NCBI GenBank assembly: GCA_017964325.1
Contig: JAGCSE010000138.1
Coordinates: 1-41,617, forward strand
Length of the DNA: 41,617 bases
Reading direction: 5' to 3'
Source: Victivallales bacterium
GTDB lineage: Bacteria > Verrucomicrobiota > Lentisphaeria > Oligosphaerales > Oligosphaeraceae
In this document: piece after piece, positions 25,432-33,387 of the stretch
Numbering within the stretch: position 1 is the stretch's first letter
Layout: the number at the start of each line of letters is the position of its first letter
The notes under the pieces: model-generated
What the model was told of the DNA's origin: nothing
The model's database searches: none
What the model saw: the letters and a program-made list of their open reading frames with translations, nothing else
Made by a program: the position numbers and the translations under genes

Positions 25432-26151
25432 ATGACGGAAGAAAACCACTACACGTTTCCAACAGTCGGTATCATGCGGAGCTGCTATAAGGCTAAGTTC
25501 GGCATCCCGCGACAGCCTGGCCTCATCGAAGAGGCCACGGGAGCCATCGAATTGCTACCACCGTACAACCAGCCAAACACCGTGCGCGGGCTGGAAGATT
25601 TTTCACATATATGGGTGCTGTTCGTCTTCCATCAGGCCCTGCGGGACGGATGGAAAGCGACGGTGCGACCGCCACGGCTGGGCGGCGACAAACGAGTCGG
25701 CGTGTTCGCTTCGCGTTCACCGTTCAGGCCGAGCGCGATAGGACTTTCTGTTTTGAAACTGAAGCAGGTCGTCATCGGCGACCATGGCCGGATTCGGCTG
25801 GAAGTCTGCGGGCAGGATATCGTCGATGGAACGCCAATCCTCGACATCAAGCCATATCTTCCTTATACGGACAGTATTCCGACGGCTGTCGGCGGTTTCG
25901 CGCCGACGGCTCCCGATGTCGATGCCCTGCCTGTGACCGTTTCCGCAGAAGCGGAAGGCGATTTCACGCAGATTGCGAAACGCGGCAAGCCGCAGTTCCG
26001 CGATCTGGCAATGAAGGTCGTCTCCGCCGACCCGCGCCCCGCCTATCAGCGCGAAATAGGAAGGGTTTACGGAGTATTTCTGGAAGGATACGAAGTGGTG
26101 TGGAAAGCGTTGGAGAATGGCGCAGAGATAACGGAAGTGAAGAAAGCTTAA
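25432..26151 (+). CDS. trmO: tRNA (N6-threonylcarbamoyladenosine37-N6)-methyltransferase TrmO
   Basis: TsaA-type beta-barrel methyltransferase that methylates t6A37 of threonine tRNAs with SAM. PTVGIMRSCYKAKFGIPRQP at the N-terminus is diagnostic. GLEDFSHIWVLFVFH, RPPRLGGDKRVGVFASRSPFRP and LDIKPYLPYTDS complete the family signature, and the C-terminal extension with YQREIGRVYGV is the TrmO tail. The ATG at 25432 is chosen, not the earlier in-frame start at 25360, because that one lies inside the EamA gene and adds residues with no family match. About 240 aa, as in E. coli. Confidence 0.93.
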   Translation: MTEENHYTFPTVGIMRSCYKAKFGIPRQPGLIEEATGAIELLPPYNQPNTVRGLEDFSHIWVLFVFHQALRDGWKATVRPPRLGGDKRVGVFASRSPFRPSAIGLSVLKLKQVVIGDHGRIRLEVCGQDIVDGTPILDIKPYLPYTDSIPTAVGGFAPTAPDVDALPVTVSAEAEGDFTQIAKRGKPQFRDLAMKVVSADPRPAYQREIGRVYGVFLEGYEVVWKALENGAEITEVKKA

Positions 26152-26170
26152 GGCTCTAGAAGCTCTAGAA
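26149..26170 (+). repeat. Short CTAG array after trmO
   Basis: Two CTAG units (26156 and 26165, 9 nt apart) follow the TAA of trmO directly. It is the same motif as the longer arrays but too short to be convincing alone; the first step from the stop is 8 nt, so it is slightly out of phase. It may be a decayed or nascent array. Confidence 0.7.
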
Positions 26171-26226
26171 AATTTGAAAATAATTCTAACTACATATATA
26201 TCTACCTAACAACAAGGAGGCGCATC

Positions 26227-28221
26227 ATGTTCCCAACGAATCTGCCGTATCGTCAAGTCCATTTGGATTTTCACACGTCCGAGCATTGCCTGAATGTCGG
26301 CGGTGATTTCAGCGAGGAGAATTTCCGCGACGCATTGCGCCTCGGACGTGTCCGTTCCATCAATTTCTTCGCCTGCTGCCATCATGGCTGGGTGTATTAT
26401 CCGGATTCAAGCCTTGGCATCTCGCATCCGAATCTGAAGACGGATTTGGTCGGAAGAATGCTGAAGGTCTGCCGCGAAGAAGGCCTCAATGCAGAGATTT
26501 ACATCACGGTCGGCTGGAATGACCGCGCCGCCCGCGAACATCCCGAATGGTGCGTCCGCCGTCCAGACGGAATGTTCCAAGATTGTCCGCCAGAAGGACA
26601 TCCCGATTCGCCTCGTCCATGGGGATGGAAGCGGATGTGCGTCAATTCGAATTACATAAATGACGTATTGACCGTTACGAAGGAAGTCATGGAACGGTAC
26701 AACCCGCCTGGAATCTGGTATGACATTACGGGACAGCCGCCCTGCACTTGCTCAAAATGCAAAGCCGACATGGCGAAGATGGGACTAAATCCAGACAATC
26801 CTGAACATCAGCGGAAATTCGCGGATTTCGTTTATATGAAATATCTCCAGAAGACGACGCAGCTCGTCTGGTCGTATAATCAGAAAACGACCGTCTATCA
26901 CAACGGCTCCTCCCTGAAGGCGCGCCACGACATTTATCCCTATGACAGCCACATCGAAATCGAGTCGCTGCCAACGGGCGGCTGGGGCTATGACCATTTC
27001 CCGCCAAATGCGCGGTATTTTACGCAGCTGCCTACGCAAGTCGTTGGCATGACGGGAAAATTCCACAAGTCATGGGGCGAGTTCGGCGGCTTCAAGAATC
27101 CCATTGCACTGCGTTATGAATGTGCGCAGATTGTCAGTTTGGGCTGTTTGGCCTGCACGGGCGACCAACTTCATCCGTCGGGTAAGATGGACTTGGAAAC
27201 ATACCGTATCATTGGCGAAGCATATGAATACATCGAAACGCGCGAACCATGGTTGAAAGGTGCGAAGGCCAAGACGGAAGTGGCGATTCTCGGTACGATG
27301 GAAATGTTCCATAATGGCGGCGAAGGTGCTATTCTTGGAGCTGGCAAGATGTTGATGGAAGCGCAGATACCGCACGCCGTCATTGACGAGACAATGTCAT
27401 TTGACGGATATAGGTTCATCATCCTGCCAGACAAAGGCCGCCTTGATCCAGGCGTGCGCGACAAGTTGAACCGCTTCATGGAAAACGGCGGCAAGCTGCT
27501 GATTTCCGCCGAAAGCGGCGTGGAGAAGGACAATTGGAAATTCGCACTCGACACAGGGCTGATCTGCGAAGGCAAGTCGCCGTGGGATGTGGAATACGTT
27601 AAAGTGCGTGATTCCATAGCGAAAGGACTGGTTACGAGTCCTTTCCTGATGTACCAGAGCGGCGTCGCCGCGAAGTCGGACGGTACGGGAGAAATTCTCG
27701 CCGACACAATCGCTCCGCAGTTCAACCGTACGTGGGCGCATTTCAGCTCCCATCGCAACACGCCTCCAGGGGAGATGATTGCTACACCGTCCGCCATCCA
27801 GAAAGGCAGTCTGATTTACATTGCGCAACCAGTTTTCTCCATGTATAATTCAGATGGCATGAAACTGCACCGCGACTATGTCATGAACTGCATCGAGCGG
27901 CTGTATCCGCGATGCGAGGGATTGCTGTCGATTGACGGTTTGCAGTCATGCGGTCGCGCCTCTGTGACTACGCAGTCGGAAGAAAATCGCGACATCATCC
28001 ATCTCTTGTACGCGACACCCGTGAAGCGCGGCTCGGTTGAAGTCATTGAAGACATTGTGACGATTGGCCCCGTGAAAGTGCGCTACCGCAGTGAAAAAGA
28101 GCCGAAGAATGTCAAATTAGTTCCTGAAAACAAGGAACTTGCATTCGACTATGCTGACGGCTTCATTTCATTCACAGTGCCATCGGTGACAATGGCGCAG
28201 ATGGTTTGCGTGGAATATTGA
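26227..28221 (+). CDS. Putative glycoside hydrolase (GHL6-type) with trimerisation-like domain
   Basis: 664 aa without signal peptide, so cytosolic. The N-terminal ~340 residues look like a TIM barrel of the GHL6 / alpha-L-fucosidase-like group: VRSINFFACCHHGWVYYP, GLNAEIYITVGWND, PGIWYDITGQPPCTC with an Asp at a barrel strand end, and SHIEIESLPTGGWGY. The following ~200 residues (KTEVAILG, VIDETMSFDGYRFIILPDKG, NGGKLLISAESG) match the beta-galactosidase trimerisation fold seen in GH42 enzymes. A strong ribosome site (AAGGAGG) precedes the ATG. Substrate unknown; an intracellular role on imported oligosaccharide is inferred. Confidence 0.78.
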   Translation: MFPTNLPYRQVHLDFHTSEHCLNVGGDFSEENFRDALRLGRVRSINFFACCHHGWVYYPDSSLGISHPNLKTDLVGRMLKVCREEGLNAEIYITVGWNDRAAREHPEWCVRRPDGMFQDCPPEGHPDSPRPWGWKRMCVNSNYINDVLTVTKEVMERYNPPGIWYDITGQPPCTCSKCKADMAKMGLNPDNPEHQRKFADFVYMKYLQKTTQLVWSYNQKTTVYHNGSSLKARHDIYPYDSHIEIESLPTGGWGYDHFPPNARYFTQLPTQVVGMTGKFHKSWGEFGGFKNPIALRYECAQIVSLGCLACTGDQLHPSGKMDLETYRIIGEAYEYIETREPWLKGAKAKTEVAILGTMEMFHNGGEGAILGAGKMLMEAQIPHAVIDETMSFDGYRFIILPDKGRLDPGVRDKLNRFMENGGKLLISAESGVEKDNWKFALDTGLICEGKSPWDVEYVKVRDSIAKGLVTSPFLMYQSGVAAKSDGTGEILADTIAPQFNRTWAHFSSHRNTPPGEMIATPSAIQKGSLIYIAQPVFSMYNSDGMKLHRDYVMNCIERLYPRCEGLLSIDGLQSCGRASVTTQSEENRDIIHLLYATPVKRGSVEVIEDIVTIGPVKVRYRSEKEPKNVKLVPENKELAFDYADGFISFTVPSVTMAQMVCVEY

Positions 28222-28278
28222 TGTTTGTAGCGTTATTTTACGTAAAAAACGCCGTCGTTTAGGAATTGGAGTTTGGAA

Positions 28279-29382
28279 ATGTACAGGATACCCAATTTGC
28301 CATTGTCCTTTGAATTGGAAACAAAGGATATATTGAAACAATTGAATGCCTCGCACAGGCAATTGGCAGAATTGAAGGGAATCGTACAAACCATTCCAAA
28401 TGAAAATATTTTGATTAATACACTGTCTATTCAAGAGGCAAAGGACAGTTCCGAAGTGGAAAATATCGTAACCACCCACGATGACATCTTCAAAACGGAA
28501 TTGTCAACCAAAGATTACATCGTCTCAGCCGCCGCCAAGGAAGTGTTGAACTACCGACAGGCCATCAAGAGAGGCTTTGAACTTGTGAGGACCGACAAGT
28601 TACTCACAAATAACATTATAAAGGAAATTCAACGAACGCTCGTCGAGAGTGATGCCGGCTTTCGAAAAATACCTGGCACGGAACTCAAAAACAGCGCAGG
28701 AAAGATTGTTTACACACCGCCGCAAAGCGGCGAAGAAGTGGAACGGTATATGGCGGCTTTAGAACGTTTCATCAATATGCCGGAACTCTGTGACTGGGAT
28801 CCTCTCGTCAAATTGGCGGTCATCCATCACCAGTTTGAAAGCATTCATCCATTCTATGACGGCAATGGCAGAACGGGCCGAATCATCGCCATCCTGTTTT
28901 TGGTGACAAATGACCTGCTGAATCTTCCCGTGCTTTATCTAAGCCGTTACATTACCCATAATAAAGGAGAATACTACCGTCTGATACAAGCCATCCGCGA
29001 AACGGAGGACAATGCCGTCCACTGGCAAAATTGGGTGATGTTCATCCTTAAAGGCATAGAGGAAACAGCCAAAGATACCATCCGTCTTGTCATTGCCATA
29101 CGTGAATTGATGCAAAAATTTAAGCTGAAAATCCGTCCAATCTTTGGAAAACAGTACAGGCATGAACTTCTGAACCACTTGTTCTTCCATCCTTACACCA
29201 AAATCGAGCACATGGAAAAAGCCATGATGGTACAAAGAAAAACAGCGGCAAAATACTTGAGAATGCTTGTAGGGGCTGGTTTTTTGACCATAACCAAAGT
29301 CAAAAGGGTGAATTATTACATCAATCAGCAATTGGTAGAAGTGTTGATGAACCAAGGAAAGGAAAATGACGATATCCAGTGA
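28279..29382 (+). CDS. Fic-family AMPylase-like protein with inhibitory helix and winged helix
   Basis: Fic enzymes transfer AMP or another nucleotide moiety to target proteins. The active-site motif HPFYDGNGRTGR is intact at residues 190-201, with catalytic His and the Asn-Gly-Arg phosphate loop. An inhibitory motif of the (S/T)xxxE(G/N) type, SSEVEN, is at 57-62, placing it in the self-inhibited class with the alpha-inh N-terminal to the Fic core. The C-terminal ~90 residues look like a winged helix (KTAAKYLRMLVGAGFL then VNYYINQ). ATG 28279 is chosen since TTGGAG lies 7 nt upstream; an in-frame TTG at 28273 is less likely. By eye it is more AT-rich than its neighbours. Confidence 0.93.
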   Translation: MYRIPNLPLSFELETKDILKQLNASHRQLAELKGIVQTIPNENILINTLSIQEAKDSSEVENIVTTHDDIFKTELSTKDYIVSAAAKEVLNYRQAIKRGFELVRTDKLLTNNIIKEIQRTLVESDAGFRKIPGTELKNSAGKIVYTPPQSGEEVERYMAALERFINMPELCDWDPLVKLAVIHHQFESIHPFYDGNGRTGRIIAILFLVTNDLLNLPVLYLSRYITHNKGEYYRLIQAIRETEDNAVHWQNWVMFILKGIEETAKDTIRLVIAIRELMQKFKLKIRPIFGKQYRHELLNHLFFHPYTKIEHMEKAMMVQRKTAAKYLRMLVGAGFLTITKVKRVNYYINQQLVEVLMNQGKENDDIQ

Positions 29383-29569
29383 ACGCAAAGTCGGTAACTT
29401 GGATATTTATAACCGAGGTACAGGAATAGTGGATATGTACCCGAAAACGCCAAAACGGGTACACGTCGTCGCGGATATGTACCCGAAAACGCCAAAACGG
29501 GTACACGTCGTCTGCGATATGTACCCGAAAACGCCAAAACGGGTACACGTCGTCGCGGATATGTATTGA
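29366..29569 (+). CDS. Possible small repeat protein overlapping fic end (doubtful)
   Basis: A 67-aa frame whose ATG lies inside the last codons of fic, after AAGGAAA at a good ribosome-site distance. It encodes three near-identical 14-residue units (DMYPKTPKRVHVV plus one variable residue). The repeats differ only at the last codon, which is compatible with selection or with recent duplication. No family is recognised. Because the DNA units are themselves palindromic and other frames are open too, a noncoding explanation is at least as likely. If real, it would be co-translated with fic. Confidence 0.25.
   Translation: MTISSERKVGNLDIYNRGTGIVDMYPKTPKRVHVVADMYPKTPKRVHVVCDMYPKTPKRVHVVADMY
29432..29557. 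repeat. Three 42-bp tandem repeats, each with a hairpin
   Basis: Units 29432-29473, 29474-29515 and 29516-29557 are identical except for the last three or so bases of the middle one. A partial fourth begins at 29558. Each contains GTACCCG and CGGGTAC separated by 12 nt, a perfect 7-bp dyad. They fill the gap between the convergent fic and priA genes, so three successive hairpins would be transcribed from either side. There are no spacers, so this is not a CRISPR array. Confidence 0.95.
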
Positions 29570-29571
29570 AA

Positions 29572-31788
29572 CTACAGCAAATTTCGCGGATCGACGTCGG
29601 CGTAGATGGTCACGTTTTTGGGCTGCTTTCGCGCAACGATCATCGTGCGCAGCAGACGTGAGAGGCGGCGGATGTTGCCGCCGCGCAACAACAGTTGGTA
29701 GCGGAAGAATCGCTGGACTTTCGAGAGCGGCGCGGGCATCGGTCCGATGACCTGCGTCTTCTCCTCCAGCTGCGGCTTCAATTCCTCCGTGAACGCTTCG
29801 GCCGCCGCCGCCGCCAACGCCTCCTCCTGGCTGCGGAAATGCACCATCACCATGTGGGAACACGGCGGGAAGTCGAGCATCTTGCGGCTTGGGGCCTCCT
29901 CTTCGTAAAACGCATGAAAATCCTGCCGGACGGCCGTCTTCAGGGCAAAATGGTCGGGCGTGTAAGTTTGCACGACCACCATTCCAGGCGTGTCGCCGCG
30001 CCCTGCCCTGCCCGCCACCTGCGTGATCAACTGGAAGACACGTTCGCCGCTGCGGAAATCGGGGACGTGCAGCCCGATGTCCGCCTGCACGACACCGACT
30101 AACGTAACATTCGGAAAATCAAGACCTTTCGCAATCATCTGCGTGCCGATCAGAATATTAATCCGCCCTGCCCTGAACTCCTCCAGAACCTTTTTGTAAC
30201 AGTCTTTCGTGCGCATCGTGTCGGAATCCATCCGCGCAATCTTCGCTTTCGGAAACAACGCCTGCGTAATCGTCTCGATCTTCTCCGTCCCGAAGCCTGA
30301 ATAGCGGATTTCAGGATCGCCGCACTGCGGGCAGACCGACGGTGCAGGCTTCTCCGCCCCGCAAAGATGGCACGACAGCATGCCCGCATGCTTGTGATAG
30401 ACGTAGGATACGCTGCAATTGTCGCAAGTCGCCACATAGCCGCATTTTGAGCACATCAACTGCGTCGCGAAGCCACGCCTGTTCAAAAACAGGATCACTT
30501 GTTCCGCCTTCTGAAGTCGGTCATAAATCAAGTCCTTCAAACGATTTGAGAAAATCTGCGCCTTGCCCGCCAAAGCCGCCTCCTGGCCCATGTCGATGAG
30601 TTCGACGGACGGCAGCGGCTTCGTGTCGATGCGTTCCGTCATCTCCACAAGCTTGTAACGGCCAAGTTCGCAGTTGTAATATGATTCCAGAGAAGGAGTT
30701 GCGGAGCCAAGCACAACTGTCGCGCATTCATGCTTTCCACGCACGACGGCCATGTCACGCGCATTGTAGCGCGGCGACTCGTCCTGTTTGTAGCTGTTCT
30801 CATGTTCCTCATCCACAACGATTAAGCCAAGGTTTCGGAACGGCGCGAACAGAGCCGACCGCGCTCCGACGGCTATTCGCGAACGGCCTTCGTTGATGCG
30901 CGTCCATTCGTCGAAGCGTTCACCGTCGCTCAAGCCGCTGTGAAGCACGCTGACCATGTTGCCGAAGCGACGGCGGAACCGTTCGCAGGTCTGCGGTGTC
31001 AACGAGATTTCGGGCACGAGCACGATGGCCTCCTTTCCATGCTCCAAACAGCGCGAAATCGCCTGGAGATACACCTCCGTCTTGCCCGACGCCGTCACGC
31101 CATGCAGCAGAATCACGGAACTGTCCGCCGCGTCCTGCGAGGCGTTTATGACATCCAATGCGGCCTGCTGGTGGGCCGTCAATTTCTTCGGCTCGTCTGG
31201 CTGGACGACATCGTCCAGAAACGGGTCGCGTTCCACGACGCGCAGTTCCTTGCTCAACCATCCCTCTTCGCACATCTTCGAGACAAGCTGCGCACTGCAC
31301 AGATTCAGATTAATCAGCTCCGTCAACGGTTGCGAACCCTCCCGCCGCAAGTAGCGGATCAGCTCTTTCCGCTTGTCGGAAAGCGCATCGAATTCATCGT
31401 TTTCATTTGCGGATTTCAATGTCAACGAGACGAACAAAGCCTGTTTGTGCTTCATTTCGCCGCTGCGCACAACGGCTGGCAGCAACGTCCGCACGGCGTG
31501 TTCTTTCGGGCAGCAGTAGTAGTCGGCCATCCATTCGGCAAGCCACACCAGCGATTCGGGAATCTGCTCCCTTTCGCTTTCCAGTGCGATGATTGGCTTT
31601 AGCGGCCAGTAGTCGGAATTCGATTTCATGGCGACGACGTAACCGCTTTTCTCCTCCTTGTTAAACTGCACTCGCACACGGCTCCCCACGCGCACGCGGC
31701 CGCGCAGCGCATCGGGTACAAGATAGTCGAAATCGCGGTCCAAGGACAGCGAAAACACGACTTGCGCAATTGCGGCGTTCCCTTCCAT
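29572..31788 (-). CDS. priA: Primosomal replication-restart helicase PriA
   Basis: 3'-5' helicase that recognises stalled forks and reloads the replisome. At 738 aa it carries the N-terminal 3'-DNA-binding domain (FDYLVPDALRGRVRVGSRV), Walker A GVTASGKTE and Walker B VVDEEHE with the aspartate-glutamate box. GSATPSLESY is motif III, and eight cysteines in CSKCG, CDNC, CHLCG and CPQCG bind two zinc ions. The C-terminal helicase motif has TQMIAKGLDFPNVTLVGVV and QVAGRAGRG. The end overlaps no other gene but reaches the 42-bp repeats. Confidence 0.97.
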   Translation of the reverse strand: MEGNAAIAQVVFSLSLDRDFDYLVPDALRGRVRVGSRVRVQFNKEEKSGYVVAMKSNSDYWPLKPIIALESEREQIPESLVWLAEWMADYYCCPKEHAVRTLLPAVVRSGEMKHKQALFVSLTLKSANENDEFDALSDKRKELIRYLRREGSQPLTELINLNLCSAQLVSKMCEEGWLSKELRVVERDPFLDDVVQPDEPKKLTAHQQAALDVINASQDAADSSVILLHGVTASGKTEVYLQAISRCLEHGKEAIVLVPEISLTPQTCERFRRRFGNMVSVLHSGLSDGERFDEWTRINEGRSRIAVGARSALFAPFRNLGLIVVDEEHENSYKQDESPRYNARDMAVVRGKHECATVVLGSATPSLESYYNCELGRYKLVEMTERIDTKPLPSVELIDMGQEAALAGKAQIFSNRLKDLIYDRLQKAEQVILFLNRRGFATQLMCSKCGYVATCDNCSVSYVYHKHAGMLSCHLCGAEKPAPSVCPQCGDPEIRYSGFGTEKIETITQALFPKAKIARMDSDTMRTKDCYKKVLEEFRAGRINILIGTQMIAKGLDFPNVTLVGVVQADIGLHVPDFRSGERVFQLITQVAGRAGRGDTPGMVVVQTYTPDHFALKTAVRQDFHAFYEEEAPSRKMLDFPPCSHMVMVHFRSQEEALAAAAAEAFTEELKPQLEEKTQVIGPMPAPLSKVQRFFRYQLLLRGGNIRRLSRLLRTMIVARKQPKNVTIYADVDPRNLL

Positions 31789-31857
31789 TTTTGAGATTTT
31801 TTCCTTTATTCACTTCATATTTTACTTTTGCAAGAAAGAAAGTATAATAAGGTAGGA

Positions 31858-31904
31858 ACCAATGGCGGGACTCCGATGGGACCCCCTGCCCGCAGGCGTG
31901 ACCT
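31858..31904. repeat. Diverged copy of the post-recF repeat plus small hairpin
   Basis: The stretch with GGCGGGACTCCGATGGGACC resembles the 31-mer at 19430-19491 (GGCGGGACGCCAATGGCACC), and is followed by a CCTGC-cc-GCAGG hairpin (31885-31896). It lies in the leader of the GDPD gene, just upstream of a TATAAT at 31912-31917 that could be its -10 box. Confidence 0.55.
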
Positions 31905-31950
31905 ACACCTGTATAATGTGATATCAAACCACTGCTCCGTCAAACAAACC

Positions 31951-33381
31951 ATGAAATCATTCGCATTACTTTTTCTTGGCTTCGCCATCGCCCTTTCCGC
32001 ACAGTCGCTCGACATGACCACGCCCATGCACGGTGAAATCGTCTATCAGGAGAATTTCGATAAGACAGCCACGCTGGACGGCTTCACGTTGTTCGAAAGC
32101 AGGCAATGGAAAATCGAAAACGGGAAGCTTGTCCATCCTGTCACAGGCGGAATGCCGCAGCTCCTTCTGCCAAAAGCGACATTCGGTCAGGACATGGCCA
32201 TCCAGGCGGATGTCACAATCCGGCAGGCAGCCAACGACACGCGCTGGGCGGGCATTTTCCTGCGTCATCTGGAGGACAAGGCGGTCTTCACCCACATGCC
32301 CGTCCGCTACAACCGCGCGACGGAAATCGCCGACGCCGTCATTGACGTGAACAACCATTTCAACTGGCGCATCTACGCACCTTCCTACAGACCGGACGGC
32401 AAGCCCGCCACCGCCACGCGGACGCACCGCCTTGAAATCCGCGGCAACATCGCACGGTCGTTCATCGACGGAAAATGCGTCCGTTTCGTCTTTCTGGACA
32501 GCTCCAGCGTTCATTCTGGCCGCGCGGGATTCAGCCTTTCAAGCGTCGAAGTCGAAATCGACAACATTGTCGTGGAGAAACTGCCGCCGGTGAGCATGGA
32601 GGAGAAGATCGCCATTTCCAAAATGTACACCTCCATGCCTTTCGTCATCGCCCACCGCGGCTTCTCCGAAAAGTTTCCGGAGAACACGCTGGAGGCCGTC
32701 AAAGGCGCATTGGAGGCGGGAGCCGACGGCGTGGAAATCGATGCGCGCATTTCGAAGGACGGCGTCGTCTATTGCCTTCATGACGACACGCTCAACCGCA
32801 CGACCAACGGCACGGGGCTCGCGCGGGAGAAAACCATCGCCGAACTGCGTGAACTGGATGCCGGCGCCAAATTCAATCCGAAATTCGCAGGAGCGAAAAT
32901 TGCTCTGTTTGAAGATATTGTGAAAATTGTAAAGGAAAAGGACTCCGTCGTGCTCGTCGATTTGAAGGAAGCCGCCGCCGTCGATGCCATCTGTGACATT
33001 CTCATCAAGCACAAGGCCACCCGCAACGCGCTGCTGGACACAGGCTCCCCGAAGATCGCCCAGAAATACCGCAGCCGCATTCCGGACGCCACTGTCATCT
33101 GCATCACAGGCGTCCCGGGGCCTCGCAAAAACGATTTCGCACGAAGCCTGAAATCAAGCGGCTTCGACGCCCTCTTCGCGCAGTTCCAAAGCCCCTTCCT
33201 GCTCAATCTCACTGACTTGCGTTTGCAAGGGCTGTCCATTTTCTTCTGGACCATCAACAACCGGAACGATGTCATAAACGCCTGGAAAATGGGTGCGGAC
33301 GGCATCATCACGGACAGGCCGACCATGGTCCGCGAAACGCTGGACCGCATCGCCTCTAAAATTTCGGACATGGATTTCTGA
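31951..33381 (+). CDS. Secreted glycerophosphodiester phosphodiesterase with N-terminal lectin-like domain
   Basis: Hydrolyses glycerophosphodiesters to glycerol 3-phosphate and alcohol, outside the cytoplasm. The start at 31951 is chosen because it gives a clean signal peptide (MKSFALLFLGFAIALSAQS); the open frame runs further upstream through repeat DNA. Residues 20-210 form a beta-rich domain of the DUF1080 / concanavalin type (VYQENFDKTATLDGF, WKIENGKLVHP). The GDPD barrel follows with HRGFSEKFPENTLEA, GVEIDARISKDGVVYCLHDDTL holding the paired Glu/Asp and second His, and FFWTINNRNDVINAWKMGADGIITDRP as the end. mutL starts 6 nt after the stop. Confidence 0.9.
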   Translation: MKSFALLFLGFAIALSAQSLDMTTPMHGEIVYQENFDKTATLDGFTLFESRQWKIENGKLVHPVTGGMPQLLLPKATFGQDMAIQADVTIRQAANDTRWAGIFLRHLEDKAVFTHMPVRYNRATEIADAVIDVNNHFNWRIYAPSYRPDGKPATATRTHRLEIRGNIARSFIDGKCVRFVFLDSSSVHSGRAGFSLSSVEVEIDNIVVEKLPPVSMEEKIAISKMYTSMPFVIAHRGFSEKFPENTLEAVKGALEAGADGVEIDARISKDGVVYCLHDDTLNRTTNGTGLAREKTIAELRELDAGAKFNPKFAGAKIALFEDIVKIVKEKDSVVLVDLKEAAAVDAICDILIKHKATRNALLDTGSPKIAQKYRSRIPDATVICITGVPGPRKNDFARSLKSSGFDALFAQFQSPFLLNLTDLRLQGLSIFFWTINNRNDVINAWKMGADGIITDRPTMVRETLDRIASKISDMDF

Positions 33382-33387
33382 CGAACT

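Noticed and set aside
28229..28260. Terminator after the GHL6 gene
   Set aside because: The dyad GCGTT...AACGC has mismatches and no following T tract, so it was not listed as a terminator.
29432..29557. CRISPR array
   Set aside because: The three 42-bp units abut directly with no unique spacers, and no cas gene is near. The CTAG arrays likewise have no spacers.
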